Notes: generated by a model from the sequence alone, not told the origin. A DNA stretch of 64,000 bases from QHXQ01 sp038322995 (GCA_038322995.1 JBBQGM010000006.1:31698-95697), one strand, 5' to 3'. Positions 37,696-47,197 are shown, counted from the stretch's first letter. Numbers and translations: made by a program.

Positions 37696-38457
37696 TCAGC
37701 GGCCCGCCGGATAGACGCGCGCCAACGTCTCGGCGACGCGCGCCGCCAACTCATCACTTTTGACGCGGACGATGCGCCAACGCGTATGGCTTGATCTATT
37801 GCTCGCTTCGTCGCTGGCGCGCAAGCCCAATTCAACCGGCCGACTGTTAACATTCATTGTCGCGGTTGCTGCCATGTCGCTGTCTGCCCCATCAAGGCCC
37901 GGCTTAACTTCGGCCCCGCGCGCCACGCCGAGCGCGAGCAGGAGAAAAGATTTGTCGGCCGCGCCGCTGCGCACGAGCGCGAGCTTGATCTGCTCCAACA
38001 GCGTCGCGCGCAATTGCTCGCGTGCGCCGGGCAGCAGCACGGCCGCGTTCGCTTCGATCTGCCGGCGCACCGGCGGAGGGATTTGCGGCGCACTCGCGGC
38101 GTGCAACTGCGCTGTGACCTGCGGCACGAGGCTGCGGCTGACACTATCAACATCCACGAGCGCGTCGAACGCAGTTTGATCATTGCGCCGCGCGGCGTCC
38201 AGCACGAGCGCGAGCGAATAAGCGGGCTGCGCCTTGTAACTCTGCCACCAGAAGTATGCGCCCGACAGTAACGCGAGCAAAACGACCGCGATAACCGCGA
38301 GCGGCACAACCATGCGCCGCCGATTGGCACGCGCCCTGTGCGCCTGCTTGCGTTGCGGCGCGCTGCCCTTCTTCGCTGCCGCCTGTGGTTCATCAATGTT
38401 GATGATGATGCGGCTGCGCCGTGGCTGCTTGCTCTTCTGGCCCGGTACGGTGGACAT
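37696..38457 (-). CDS. Membrane-anchored protein within the xse operon, unknown
   Basis: A 253-residue protein with a basic N terminus, one membrane helix (about residues 50-70, VVPLAVIAVVLLALLSGAYF) and a periplasmic domain. The start of that domain (YSLALVLDAARRNDQTAFDALVDVDSVSRSLV) resembles DUF2939-type proteins. It lies between xseA and xseB; its ATG shares one base with the xseA stop, and xseB starts 14 bases after its end. Its role is unknown. Confidence 0.7.
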   Translation of the reverse strand: MSTVPGQKSKQPRRSRIIINIDEPQAAAKKGSAPQRKQAHRARANRRRMVVPLAVIAVVLLALLSGAYFWWQSYKAQPAYSLALVLDAARRNDQTAFDALVDVDSVSRSLVPQVTAQLHAASAPQIPPPVRRQIEANAAVLLPGAREQLRATLLEQIKLALVRSGAADKSFLLLALGVARGAEVKPGLDGADSDMAATATMNVNSRPVELGLRASDEASNRSSHTRWRIVRVKSDELAARVAETLARVYPAGR

Positions 38458-39863
38458 CAGCCGGACTCCTCCACGTCTTCCACGCGGCAGCGCAACAGGC
38501 CGGCGGCCAGCCGCACGTTGATGCGCATGCCGGGCCGCACCCCCCGCGTCGAGCGCAAAGGCCGCCCCGTCGCGTCCGCCGCCAACGCATAACCGCGCCC
38601 GAGCACGTCGAGCGGCGAGAGCGCAGCGAGGGAGGCCACCGCGATCTCCAAACGCGCCCGCGCTTCGTCCATCTGCGCCGCCATCTGCGCCTGTAACGCC
38701 GCGCGCGTGGCGATCAATGCTCCGCGCGCCAACGCTGCCCGCGCGCTCGCCCGCACGGGCGACAACCGCCGCGCCGCGCTGTCCAAACGCCGGCGTGCCT
38801 GTACGCTCGCGCGGGTCAATAGTTGTTCCAACCGCCGTGTCGCCGCGTTCGTCCGCTCGCCGAGCGCACGCACACGCGCCGGCACTTCGTCGAAGCCGTA
38901 AGCCATGGCCGCGTCCTGCACTCGGCTTTTGTCGGCCAGCACGCGATACTTGATCGTACTTACGAGATCGCGCGTGAGCGTCAAGACCGCCGCCTGCACT
39001 TCGTCTTCCCGCGCGGCCACGATCTCGGCGGCGGCCGAAGGCGTGGCCGCGCGCACGTCCGCCGCGAAGTCCGCGATGGTCACGTCGGTCTCGTGTCCGA
39101 CTGCGGAGATGATCGGAATTCTCGATGCGCGGATCGCCCGCGCCACCTCTTCTTCATTAAAGGCCCACAAATCTTCCACCGACCCGCCGCCGCGCCCGAC
39201 GATGATCGCGTCAATCGTCTCGGCCCATCTGCCCTGCGCTTCTGCCGCCCGCTGATGCGCGTTCAAGAGCGCAATCGCCCGCGCGATCTCGCGCGCCGCG
39301 CCCGGGCCTTGTACGCGCGTCGGCGCGACGAGGACGCTGACCGTGCGCGTGCGGCGCAAAAGGACGTGCAGGATGTCGCGCAAGGCCGCGCCCGTCGGCG
39401 ACGTGACGATGCCGACACGACGCGGCAAGAGCGGCAACGGCCGCTTCAACGCCGCGTCGAACAAACCTTCCGCCGCCAACCGTTCACGCAATTGCTCGAA
39501 CGCGACGCGCAACGCGCCCGCGCCAATCGGGTCAAGTCCCTCGACCACGATCTCGTAATCGCCGCGCGGCTCGTAAACCGTCAGTCGCCCGCGCGCCCGC
39601 ACGAGCAAACCGTCCGCTGGCCGAAACCGGATCGCACGGTTGATGCCGCGAAAGCACGTCGCACGCAGTTGCGCGCCCTCGTCCTTGATGGTGAAGTACC
39701 AGTGCCCGGAAGTGTGCGCCTTGAAATTGGAAATCTCGCCCTCGACCCAGACGGACGCGAAACGATTCTCCAGCGCGCCGCGCACCTGCGAGGTCAACTC
39801 CGACACTGTCAGCGGCCGGCGCTCCGACTCATCGAACAGAGATAGTAGTAGCGAGCGTGTCAT
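38457..39863 (-). CDS. xseA: Exodeoxyribonuclease VII large subunit
   Basis: A 468-residue XseA. The N-terminal OB fold (VWVEGEISNFKAHTSGHWYF) and the catalytic domain blocks GIVTSPTGAALRDI, GRGGGSVEDLWAFNEEEVARAI and SAVGHETDVTIADFAADVRA are intact, followed by a long coiled coil. It forms ExoVII with XseB. The operon order is xseA, a membrane protein, xseB and ispA. Confidence 0.95.
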   Translation of the reverse strand: MTRSLLLSLFDESERRPLTVSELTSQVRGALENRFASVWVEGEISNFKAHTSGHWYFTIKDEGAQLRATCFRGINRAIRFRPADGLLVRARGRLTVYEPRGDYEIVVEGLDPIGAGALRVAFEQLRERLAAEGLFDAALKRPLPLLPRRVGIVTSPTGAALRDILHVLLRRTRTVSVLVAPTRVQGPGAAREIARAIALLNAHQRAAEAQGRWAETIDAIIVGRGGGSVEDLWAFNEEEVARAIRASRIPIISAVGHETDVTIADFAADVRAATPSAAAEIVAAREDEVQAAVLTLTRDLVSTIKYRVLADKSRVQDAAMAYGFDEVPARVRALGERTNAATRRLEQLLTRASVQARRRLDSAARRLSPVRASARAALARGALIATRAALQAQMAAQMDEARARLEIAVASLAALSPLDVLGRGYALAADATGRPLRSTRGVRPGMRINVRLAAGLLRCRVEDVEESG

Positions 39864-39919
39864 CGTCTGCGGGAAGGATGCAAGATGTACGCTGAAAAGT
39901 AAACTCTGCTACCCGTCAT

Positions 39920-41680
39920 TCAATTGTCAGTCTTTGCGACGGCCGGACTCAGCCGGACGGCGGCGTCATCACGATGGGCGAGGCGGACACGGATGCGGCG
40001 CGCGGCCGTGGCATCGACGGCGTTTGAATCGTAGGTGATGGTGTAGGCAGTGCGGAGTTGGGCGACCACGTCGTCGTAGGCGCGTTGTAGTTCGTCGAGG
40101 CGCGTGACGGGGTAATAGACGCCGCCGGAGACGGCCGCGAGTTTGCGCCCTTCGGCGTCGGCGCGCGAGGTGAGCGTGAGAAAGCGCGTGCGCATGGGGT
40201 CGAGCGTGGTGGCGGCATCGGGCGCACCGTTTGCGGGGATGAGACCGGAGGGCACGTAGAGCGGATAGATGAGCGCGCCGGATTCGACGACCGCTTCGAG
40301 GATTGAAGGGAATGGGATGAACGAGCGATTGTCGTCGCCGTCGGAGAGAATGACGACGGCCGTGCGCTCGCCGCGCAAGGGCTGCAAGGTGTTGACGAGC
40401 GCGTAGGCGAGCGCGTCATAGAGCGCGGTCGCGCCGCCCCCGGCGGTCAGTTTGTCGCGCTCGGCCAGCAAGTTGCGGTCGGTCGTGGAATCGGAGACGA
40501 GTTTCAAGTCGTCGCGGAAAGAGATGATGGCGATGCGATCTTGCGGGCTGACCGTCTTGAGAAAATCGAGCGCGGCTTTGCGGATGAAGTCGAGCCGCTC
40601 TTCGACGCTGCCGGACAGGTCGAGCAGCAGCACGAGATTGAACGGCGTGCGCGCTGCTTCAACGGCCGTGACGGGCCGCTGTTGGCCATTCTCGTACACG
40701 ACGAAGTCGGCGGCGGCCAAGCCGTAGATCGCGCGGCCGTTCGGGTCGGTGACGCTCGCATTCAGCCGCATGACGTGCGGCTCGTTCGTCGTGGCGGGGG
40801 CGAGTGCGTCGGGCGCGTGGAAGGCCGCGAGCGTGGGCGCATGCACACGTGGCGGCAGGGTGGCCGCATAGTCACCGACGTAGCGCGGCACGACCTTGCG
40901 GAGCGCGTCGATCAGGTCTTCGTTGCCGCTGCGGATGATGCCGCGCGCCGCTTCCGTTAAAGGCCGGTCGCGCAGATCGCTTGGCACCATCGCCGGGTCA
41001 ACGCCAAAGAGGACGACGCCGCGCGCGGTCTGCAAGTCGAGCCGGACGCGCTGTTCGCGGGGCGCTTTTTTGTCGCCCAGCCGGCCACTGATCTCGAAGC
41101 GCCCGCCCGCGTGCTCTTTCACTTTACCCAGCGCCACCTCGCTGTAATAACGCGGGCGACTCGTCAGCCAGCGAAAGCTGTAGGCGAGCGAATCGGTCGG
41201 CACGTCGGCGCGGATCGTGCCCGTGTCGGTCGTGACGGTGGCCGTGCGCAAGGGGCCCGACACGTCCACCGCGCCGCCGCCCGTCTCCACGCGCACGCGC
41301 GCACGCACGGGCACACGCAAAGTCAGATCGATCCGGTCGCGCCCGGCGCGGGCCCGCACCGTGATGTCTAACCGGTCGCCCTCGGTCTTCGTCTGCACAT
41401 CTGCTTCACCCACCCGCGCGCCCGTGGCCGTGAGTGACACGCTCTTGCGTTCTTCGTCGCCCGCGATGATAGTCACGCGCCCGTCGCCGTTGCGCACGAC
41501 AATCTCCGCCATCGGACTCGTCATGTTAAGCTCACGCGCAAGCGTCTGCGCGCACGCGGGCCGCGCCACGCCAAGGCAAATGGCCACGAAGAACAAAACG
41601 CTGACTAAAGGCGTATGGAGGCGAAAGCCTCGCTGGCGAAAAAGGCGCGGGGGCGCACTGCGGTACAACATCGCGAGCAT
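39920..41680 (-). CDS. VWFA-related secreted protein
   Basis: A 586-residue protein with an N-terminal hydrophobic signal or anchor segment (about residues 22-42), a beta-helical adhesin-like DUF4097-type region (about 50-170) and a C-terminal VWA domain (about 340-560). Its metal site is in VLLLDLSGSVEERLDF, with GGGATALYDAL and VILSDGDDNRS further on. This matches the VWFA-related acidobacterial domain. It probably acts at the cell surface or in the periplasm. No partner is evident. Confidence 0.85.
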   Translation of the reverse strand: MLAMLYRSAPPRLFRQRGFRLHTPLVSVLFFVAICLGVARPACAQTLARELNMTSPMAEIVVRNGDGRVTIIAGDEERKSVSLTATGARVGEADVQTKTEGDRLDITVRARAGRDRIDLTLRVPVRARVRVETGGGAVDVSGPLRTATVTTDTGTIRADVPTDSLAYSFRWLTSRPRYYSEVALGKVKEHAGGRFEISGRLGDKKAPREQRVRLDLQTARGVVLFGVDPAMVPSDLRDRPLTEAARGIIRSGNEDLIDALRKVVPRYVGDYAATLPPRVHAPTLAAFHAPDALAPATTNEPHVMRLNASVTDPNGRAIYGLAAADFVVYENGQQRPVTAVEAARTPFNLVLLLDLSGSVEERLDFIRKAALDFLKTVSPQDRIAIISFRDDLKLVSDSTTDRNLLAERDKLTAGGGATALYDALAYALVNTLQPLRGERTAVVILSDGDDNRSFIPFPSILEAVVESGALIYPLYVPSGLIPANGAPDAATTLDPMRTRFLTLTSRADAEGRKLAAVSGGVYYPVTRLDELQRAYDDVVAQLRTAYTITYDSNAVDATAARRIRVRLAHRDDAAVRLSPAVAKTDN

Positions 41681-41802
41681 CTTGCCTAACCAGAGCGACT
41701 CTGGTCAAGGCGGTGCGCCCAACTTCATAACTTGCACCGTACCCACTTTCCCTTTGCCGGTTTATAATTCAGCCGGCCATATTCGCATGAGGAGACACGA
41801 GC

Positions 41803-42081
41803 ATGCATTACGACCCGACAGGTTGGCGCGCGGCTTACCAAGTAGATGGCTTTGTGCTTGTGCCTGACTTGTTCGATCCCAGCACGAAGACGATTCACGG
41901 CGCGGGGCACAATCTTTCTGCCCAAGTGCGCCGCGTCATCCTAACCGGCCGGGCAGGGCCGGATTCACTACCCACGCGGCCGACTCGTGGGCCCTACGAG
42001 GGCTTGCGCCCACGCAGCCAACAGCCGGCCTACAAAGAACAATTGCGCCTGACTTTCCCCCACCTGTGCCATGACAATTAA
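41803..42081 (+). pseudogene. Truncated phytanoyl-CoA dioxygenase (PhyH) fragment
   Basis: The first 27 residues (WRAAYQVDGFVLVPDLFDP) match the conserved N terminus of PhyH-type Fe(II)/2-oxoglutarate dioxygenases, and a GAGGAGA precedes the ATG. After that the frame is unrelated and the catalytic HxD and distal His motifs are missing, so most of the gene has been lost by deletion or replacement. The open frame ends 11 bases inside the start of the DinB gene. Confidence 0.55.
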
Positions 42082-42586
42082 TTGGTTTACACGCGAATTC
42101 TCGTTTGCGCTGCCCGTTGAGTTGTACCCCAACATCGTGGAGCGGCTGCGCGGCACGCCCGCGCGACTTGAGGATCGTCTCGCCGCGCTGCCGCGTGCCG
42201 TGCTGATGCGCCGCGCCGGCGCAAGTTGGTCAATGCAAGAGCACGCGGGACATCTACTCGACCTTGAACCGTTAGAGTTGCAACGACTCGCTGACTACGC
42301 GGTCGGGCGCGCGGTGTTGACGCCTGCCGACTTGCAGAATCGACGGACGCACGAGGCCCGGCACAACGAGCGCCCACTGGCGGACATCCTGCGTGCCTTT
42401 CGCGCCGAACGATTAGAATTCGTGCAACGACTTGAAGCGTTCGATGATAAGTTCGTGCAGCGCACGGCCGTGCATCCCCGTCTGCAACAGCCGATGCGCG
42501 TGATCGATCTGGCGTGCTTCAAGGCCGAGCATGACGATCATCATCTCGCGCGCATCAGTGAATTGCTCCGGCTGTTCGGCAACTAG
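42071..42586 (+). CDS. DinB-family four-helix metalloprotein
   Basis: A 171-residue DinB/YfiT-like protein. The metal-binding histidines expected of the fold are seen in SMQEHAGHLLDLE (about residue 55) and EHDDHHLARI near the C terminus (about 155). These proteins are often thiol-dependent transferases (bacillithiol or mycothiol type), but the substrate is unknown. It overlaps the PhyH remnant by 11 bases. Confidence 0.85.
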   Translation: MTINWFTREFSFALPVELYPNIVERLRGTPARLEDRLAALPRAVLMRRAGASWSMQEHAGHLLDLEPLELQRLADYAVGRAVLTPADLQNRRTHEARHNERPLADILRAFRAERLEFVQRLEAFDDKFVQRTAVHPRLQQPMRVIDLACFKAEHDDHHLARISELLRLFGN

Positions 42587-42684
42587 ACCGCGCCCGCCAG
42601 TTCAACTTAAACGAGCCGCGCGGCATCAGATTCGTTGCGCGCATGTGCCCCGTTTTCGTGTCGGCTCACCCGCACAACACTGGT

Positions 42685-43617
42685 ATGACAAGCAGCAAGA
42701 GAAACCTCCTTTTCGTCTTCCTTATGGTCGCGGCGTTCTGCGTCGTGGCGAGTGCGTTGGCGTGGCGCGGTTACAGTCAGGGCGGGAGGCGCGGGCGGGT
42801 GGCGCAGCCTGCGGCGAACGTGGTGCGGCAGCCGAGTCGCATGGTGCCGATAGGGCCGGGCACGCCGAACGACCAGACGTGGACGGCGGCAGCGCAACAG
42901 AACGCGCAATTGCGCGAGCAACTAACGTGGACTTTCGGCGGCAAGGAGCAGCATGGTTGGGCGCTCTACACGCCGCTCCTCGCGCACACGCTCGCCACCG
43001 AAGCGAACGCGGACACGAGTGACTTCGCGCAGGCGCTCGCGCGCTGGCAACGTGGCGCGGGTCTGCCCGCAAGCGGCGTGCTCAACGGCGACACGCTCTA
43101 TAAGTTGATCGCCACGTGGCAAGCGCGGCGGCTCAAAGATCGCACGTACCCGCGCCCCGATCAATTGCTAACCGCGCCCGGCGCGGACTTCTACGATCCG
43201 AACCGGCCTGATGATCAACGACAAGTCGAGAAAGAAACTTACGCCGCGTACAAGCGCATGGTCGCCGCCGCCGTGGCCGACCGCGCGCTCGGGCTCGCCG
43301 CTAACAGCGCGGGCGAACTCAAGGCGGGTGAGCAGTATTTGAAGCTCATCTCAGCGTTTCGCTCGCGCGCGCGGCAAGAGCAATTGCGCAAGGAATCGCC
43401 AGGGGCGGGCAGCGCGGGGCTCGCGGTCAACAGCCCACACTTCACGGGTCGCGCGCTCGACCTCTACGTCGGCGGCGACCCGGTCAGCACGAAGGACGCC
43501 AACCGCGCCATGCAGACCGACACGCGCGTCTATCGCTGGCTCGTCCGTCATGCCGCCACCTTCGGCTTTCAACCCTACTTCTACGAGCCATGGCACTGGG
43601 AGTATGTCGGCAAATAA
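42685..43617 (+). CDS. M15 D-Ala-D-Ala carboxypeptidase with PG-binding domain
   Basis: About 310 residues. An N-terminal membrane segment (LLFVFLMVAAFCVVASALAW) acts as signal anchor, a PG_binding_1 domain (about 90-150, ARWQRGAGLPASGVLNGDTLYKL) follows, and the C-terminal third is a VanY-like M15 peptidase with SPHFTGRALDLY and EPWHWEYVGK, which supply the zinc ligands. It should trim peptidoglycan stem peptides in the periplasm. I prefer ATG 42685 over 42643 because the signal anchor starts there. The gene-cassette island begins right after its stop. Confidence 0.88.
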   Translation: MTSSKRNLLFVFLMVAAFCVVASALAWRGYSQGGRRGRVAQPAANVVRQPSRMVPIGPGTPNDQTWTAAAQQNAQLREQLTWTFGGKEQHGWALYTPLLAHTLATEANADTSDFAQALARWQRGAGLPASGVLNGDTLYKLIATWQARRLKDRTYPRPDQLLTAPGADFYDPNRPDDQRQVEKETYAAYKRMVAAAVADRALGLAANSAGELKAGEQYLKLISAFRSRARQEQLRKESPGAGSAGLAVNSPHFTGRALDLYVGGDPVSTKDANRAMQTDTRVYRWLVRHAATFGFQPYFYEPWHWEYVGK

Positions 43618-43630
43618 ATGTGCAAGCACC

Positions 43631-43658
43631 GCCCAATGCGGTCTAATGACAGTTAGGC
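43631..43658. other. attC-like remnant bounding the cassette island
   Basis: GCCCAAT at 43631-43637 and GTTAGGC at 43652-43658 resemble the inverted outer core sites of an integron attC, but they are only 28 bases apart, far too short for a complete site. It may be the scar of a deleted cassette or an attI-like end. It lies just upstream of the HNH cassette. Confidence 0.4.
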
Positions 43659-43682
43659 GTTGCTTATAGGAGAATCAGATAA

Positions 43683-44429
43683 ATGGAAAGAAAAGACCCA
43701 AAGCCCTCAACCCTTAAAGCCCTATTTGCCAAGTCTGGGAATCAATGTGCTTTTTCTGACTGTAGTAATCCGTTAATAGATGATCGAAATATTTTTGTTG
43801 GTGAGTTATGCCATGTCAATTCTGTTAAAAAGAAAGATGCTCGTTATGACTCAACCTTAACAGATGAACAGCTACGTGATTATGACAATCTGGTCTTGAT
43901 GTGCCATGCCCACCATAAACGGATTGATACGTTGGAAAATGAATATCCAGTTGAAGTGCTAAAGGAGATGCGCGCTAAGCACGAGGCAAAATTTACGGGG
44001 CAAAGCTTCAATGTTCCTGACAGCGTGATAGAGGATTCAATGATACAGCTTGTCCTAGATGAAGGTTGGGAGATTTATCTAGAGCAGCTTATAGATTATC
44101 TTGAACATGATCTTGAAGAGGCTAGAGGCGGCCAACAAGGAATGAATTTGTTGAGTACCCATATTGGTGCGGTGTTAGATGCTCAGGTAACTATTTACTA
44201 CATGAGATTGCTGAGCACATTAAGGGGAGAAGAACGGAGAAAACTTTTTGAGGAGCAAGAAGCATGGGTGAAGCGCCGTCAGGATGAATCTGCCTCTTCT
44301 GTAGAATCGCACGGAGGTTCACTTGCACCTCTTGAATTTGGTTTGGCGTACATTGACATTACACGCGAGAGGCTTCAAGAATTAAGAGGCCGTATAAATA
44401 CCGAAGCCAGTGAAGAAGAATGGGGATAA
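43683..44429 (+). CDS. HNH endonuclease-like protein on a gene cassette
   Basis: A 248-residue protein with an N-terminal HNH-type zinc domain: CAFSDCSNPL, then GELCHVNSV, then YDNLVLMCHAHHKRID (residues about 20-85). The C-terminal half is helical and acidic without a known domain. The DNA is clearly AT-rich compared with its neighbours. AGGAGA lies before the ATG, and an attC-like site begins 18 bases after the stop, the layout of an integron cassette. A defensive or mobile nuclease role is plausible but not shown. Confidence 0.8.
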   Translation: MERKDPKPSTLKALFAKSGNQCAFSDCSNPLIDDRNIFVGELCHVNSVKKKDARYDSTLTDEQLRDYDNLVLMCHAHHKRIDTLENEYPVEVLKEMRAKHEAKFTGQSFNVPDSVIEDSMIQLVLDEGWEIYLEQLIDYLEHDLEEARGGQQGMNLLSTHIGAVLDAQVTIYYMRLLSTLRGEERRKLFEEQEAWVKRRQDESASSVESHGGSLAPLEFGLAYIDITRERLQELRGRINTEASEEEWG

Positions 44430-44447
44430 CGGTGCGTGGTCGGCACC

Positions 44448-44548
44448 GCCTAACAACTCATTCAACCGGAGCGGAATCAGCTTAGATGTCATCGAGAACT
44501 TGGATGCTTCTCTCAATGCTTTCCGCCCGGCTAATTCGGGCGTTGGGC
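44448..44548 (+). other. attC recombination site
   Basis: Begins with GCCTAAC (44448-44454) and ends with GTTGGGC (44542-44548), near-complementary outer core sites. The inner parts CAACCGGAGCGG and CCGCCCGGCTAATTCGG can also pair. The 101-base length is typical of attC sites. Its ends are nearly the same as those of the site at 57768-57878. Confidence 0.75.
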
Positions 44549-44565
44549 TGCTGTCGTTAACGTAA

Positions 44566-44931
44566 ATGTTCGATAAATCGGTAATCTTGTTCGGCGATCA
44601 TGTCCGCGTCTTAGCAACTTCTGTAACAGAAGAGTTGGGATTAGCTGGCGGCCTCGGTCAAGTATATGGCTGGACAACGCCCTCCCAAACATACGTTGAG
44701 GTGATCGGAGAAACTAGCGAAGATTATGCTGTTAATGTTTTCTTCGATGATCGGGATGAAGCACACTGGTTTGCGCCAGAGCTTCTTGAGTTCATTGATC
44801 ACGCTCCGGGTACGGAGATTAGATTGGAGGGTGTTTCCAAGAAGTGGGTAAGGACAGCGGCAGGAGCATGGGTAGAAAGTGATGCCGAAGATGTGCAAGG
44901 TGCAAGCAAGCCTTGGTGGAAAATCTGGTAG
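44566..44931 (+). CDS. Cassette-encoded protein, unknown
   Basis: A 121-residue acidic protein with a beta-rich start (MFDKSVILFGDHVRVLATSV) and aromatic-rich end (WWKIW). I do not recognise its family. It begins 18 bases after the end of one attC-like site and is followed six bases after its stop by another, so it is very probably a mobile gene cassette. Base composition is lower in GC than the core genes. Confidence 0.65.
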   Translation: MFDKSVILFGDHVRVLATSVTEELGLAGGLGQVYGWTTPSQTYVEVIGETSEDYAVNVFFDDRDEAHWFAPELLEFIDHAPGTEIRLEGVSKKWVRTAAGAWVESDAEDVQGASKPWWKIW

Positions 44932-44937
44932 GTCGCA

Positions 44938-45026
44938 GCCTAACGACGGCAGGCAGCGGACGCGCCCCAGCATATCTTTTATCATTAAAGGCCCGTGCGC
45001 GGCGGCTGATGGCGGGCATTAGAAGC
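44938..45026 (+). other. attC-like site, degenerate right end
   Basis: Starts with GCCTAAC (44938-44944) directly after the cassette stop. The right end near 45016-45026 reads GGCATTAGAAGC, a diverged version of the GTTRRRY core. GC-rich inner arms (GCAGCGGACGCGCC and CCGTGCGCGGCGGCTG) are present. It marks the downstream limit of the island. Confidence 0.55.
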
Positions 45027-45067
45027 TCGACTTTCGATGTTGCTGCTACATTCCGCAAGAGGGCTTA

Positions 45068-45451
45068 ATGCACACAGGGCGACGACGAATCAGCGGCCTG
45101 TTGACCCGGTGCGCCACGCTGCGTTGTCCGGCTTGCGGCCGGGCGGGCATCTTCCTGACGCTCTTCCGCGTGCAACATCATTGCCCCGTCTGCCGGGCGT
45201 TGTTTCAACGCGAGGATGGCTTTTTCGTGGGGGCGATTATGGTGAATGTGGTCACGACGGAGGTGGCCGGGCTGGTCTTCTACTTCGCGTGCCTGCTCAT
45301 CTTCGGTTATAGCGACCGGCTGATCGTCGTGACCATTCTGCCCTTGTCGCTCATCTTCCCCGTCGCGTTTTATCATCACAGTTGGAGTCTATGGCTCAGC
45401 TTCGATTATCTGGTGGAAGGTTTGCCACAGGCGACGGAGCGCGATAGATAA
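45068..45451 (+). CDS. DUF983 zinc-ribbon membrane protein
   Basis: A 127-residue protein with a zinc ribbon (RCPACGRAGIF and HHCPVCRALFQRED, residues about 20-50) followed by two membrane segments (about 60-82 and 88-108), the DUF983 arrangement. Function is unknown; the family is often linked to cytochrome oxidase genes in other bacteria, but none are here. It converges with DUF445. Confidence 0.9.
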   Translation: MHTGRRRISGLLTRCATLRCPACGRAGIFLTLFRVQHHCPVCRALFQREDGFFVGAIMVNVVTTEVAGLVFYFACLLIFGYSDRLIVVTILPLSLIFPVAFYHHSWSLWLSFDYLVEGLPQATERDR

Positions 45452-45471
45452 GTCAGGCGCGCTTGCGAACA

Positions 45472-47076
45472 TCATTTATGCGTGACATAGAAGAAGAGAG
45501 CTTGGGCGATGCCGATCAGAAAACCCATCATTAAGCCGAACAACTCGATCACACGCAGATGTTGTTGCGCGACTGAGAGAACGAGCGCTTCCAACTTTTC
45601 GACCGGATAGTTGGCCACCTTCATGCGCACGATGCCGCCGATGTCGAACTCTTTGATCGCGATGGGCAGACGTTCGCGCGCCGCCGAGGTGATGCGCTCG
45701 GTCAGGGCGGCGCGGGCGCGGGCGATAGACTCCGGCGCGATCTGATCGGAGAGCCGGCCAAGGGGCGCGATCAGCATGCGCTCGATCTGCGCCGTCAAGA
45801 TGTTGTTGATGGTCTGCGCCGTCTCTTCACGCGCCAGCACACCCAGGAGCGAGCGGGCCAGAAAATTCTTCAGCCGCTCGGCCGAATCATGACTGGCATA
45901 TTCGAACAGTGCGCGGATCGTGTGCGGGCGCAGGCGCGCGAGCGCGTCGGTCGCGTAGGCGGAGACTGTATTGGACAACTCCGGCCCGCGCGCGAGGGCA
46001 AGGATGCGGCCCGTGATCTGTTCTTTGATGAGCGCGAGTTTGTCAGGTTCGAGTTGGCCGATGAGTTGGCTGAGCGGGCGCGCGAGCACGTTGTCAATCG
46101 TCTGGTCGAGAAACGCGCCGGCTTCCTGCTCGAACGCTTCGCCGTGCAGAAACTCTTCGACGCGGCGCGGCAGCGTCTTGTTGACCATGTCGTCAACTTC
46201 CGTGTGAATGCGTTCGCGCGAGACGAAGATTTTTTTGAAGAAGCCAAGTTGCCCATAATATTCGTCCACCTCGCGTTTGATGAGCGCGCCGATCTGTGTG
46301 CGCGTGCGCTGGTTGGTGGCGATCTCGGTCAACTGTTCGGCGATGGGCCCAAGCTGCGCGTCGATGCGTGCTTTGACGAGCGCGACCGTCTCCGACGTAA
46401 ACAATTCGGCGAGCGTGGCGTTGCTGTGCGCCAGGTCTTCAATCCGCGCGCTGATGAAGTCGCGCACCTTCGCCTCGAAGCCGCGCTCGGTGACGATGCC
46501 GTGAAAACGATGCTCGACGAAGCCGACGAGTTGTTCATAGGTCTCGTCGTCCAATGCATCGCTCAACCGGCGCGCGAGCAGTTCGTCCACGCGGCGATCA
46601 ATGAAGGCATCGACGGCCGCGGCCGTCTCTTCGCTGCGCAGGATGTTGGTGATGTAATCGGCGACGCGCAGTTGCAAGGCGCTCAACGCTTCGAGCACGG
46701 AGGCGCGCACGCCTGCGGGGATGGCTTCGATGAGCGACGGGTAGGACGTGTTCAGCAGTTCGTCCGTGTAGCCGCCGATCAGATCGCCGATCTTGCGTTG
46801 GAAGAAGTCCGTCTCGAAAAGCGCGTTGACGACCGTGTCCTGCGCCAACAGTTCGTTGCCGACGGCGTTGCCGATGGTCTGCGCGAGCCGTTCCCGATGG
46901 CGCGGGATCATGCCTTGCGGCCAGACGGTGAGACCGAAAAGTTTAACGGGCCGGCGCGGGCGAAACAGCATGCGCACGGCCAGCCACGCGGCGATGTAGC
47001 CGTGCGCGGTGGCGAGCAGGACGAAGGATGCCATCTGCACCCATTCGTTTTGAAACAGCTTGCCGAGTTCGTGCAT
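45472..47076 (-). CDS. DUF445 membrane protein
   Basis: About 534 residues. It has a hydrophobic segment near each end (MASFVLLATAHGYIAAWLAVRMLF and the C-terminal LFGLMMGFLIGIAQALFFYV) and a long helical middle with repeated DUF445 units, consistent with a cytoplasmic domain anchored at both ends. I use the ATG at 47076 (MHELGKLFQNEW) because the family starts shortly before the first membrane helix; the frame extends to 47121. Role unknown. Confidence 0.85.
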   Translation of the reverse strand: MHELGKLFQNEWVQMASFVLLATAHGYIAAWLAVRMLFRPRRPVKLFGLTVWPQGMIPRHRERLAQTIGNAVGNELLAQDTVVNALFETDFFQRKIGDLIGGYTDELLNTSYPSLIEAIPAGVRASVLEALSALQLRVADYITNILRSEETAAAVDAFIDRRVDELLARRLSDALDDETYEQLVGFVEHRFHGIVTERGFEAKVRDFISARIEDLAHSNATLAELFTSETVALVKARIDAQLGPIAEQLTEIATNQRTRTQIGALIKREVDEYYGQLGFFKKIFVSRERIHTEVDDMVNKTLPRRVEEFLHGEAFEQEAGAFLDQTIDNVLARPLSQLIGQLEPDKLALIKEQITGRILALARGPELSNTVSAYATDALARLRPHTIRALFEYASHDSAERLKNFLARSLLGVLAREETAQTINNILTAQIERMLIAPLGRLSDQIAPESIARARAALTERITSAARERLPIAIKEFDIGGIVRMKVANYPVEKLEALVLSVAQQHLRVIELFGLMMGFLIGIAQALFFYVTHK

Positions 47077-47197
47077 CACGCTCTGCCTGGTCGTCCAGTC
47101 CTTTCCCCGTGCGCTGCGCAATTCTGGTCGTGGGCGTTGAATGCTAAACGGGCACGGCGGGCGGCGTCAACCAAGTTGTCTTGTGGCAGCACGTGTT

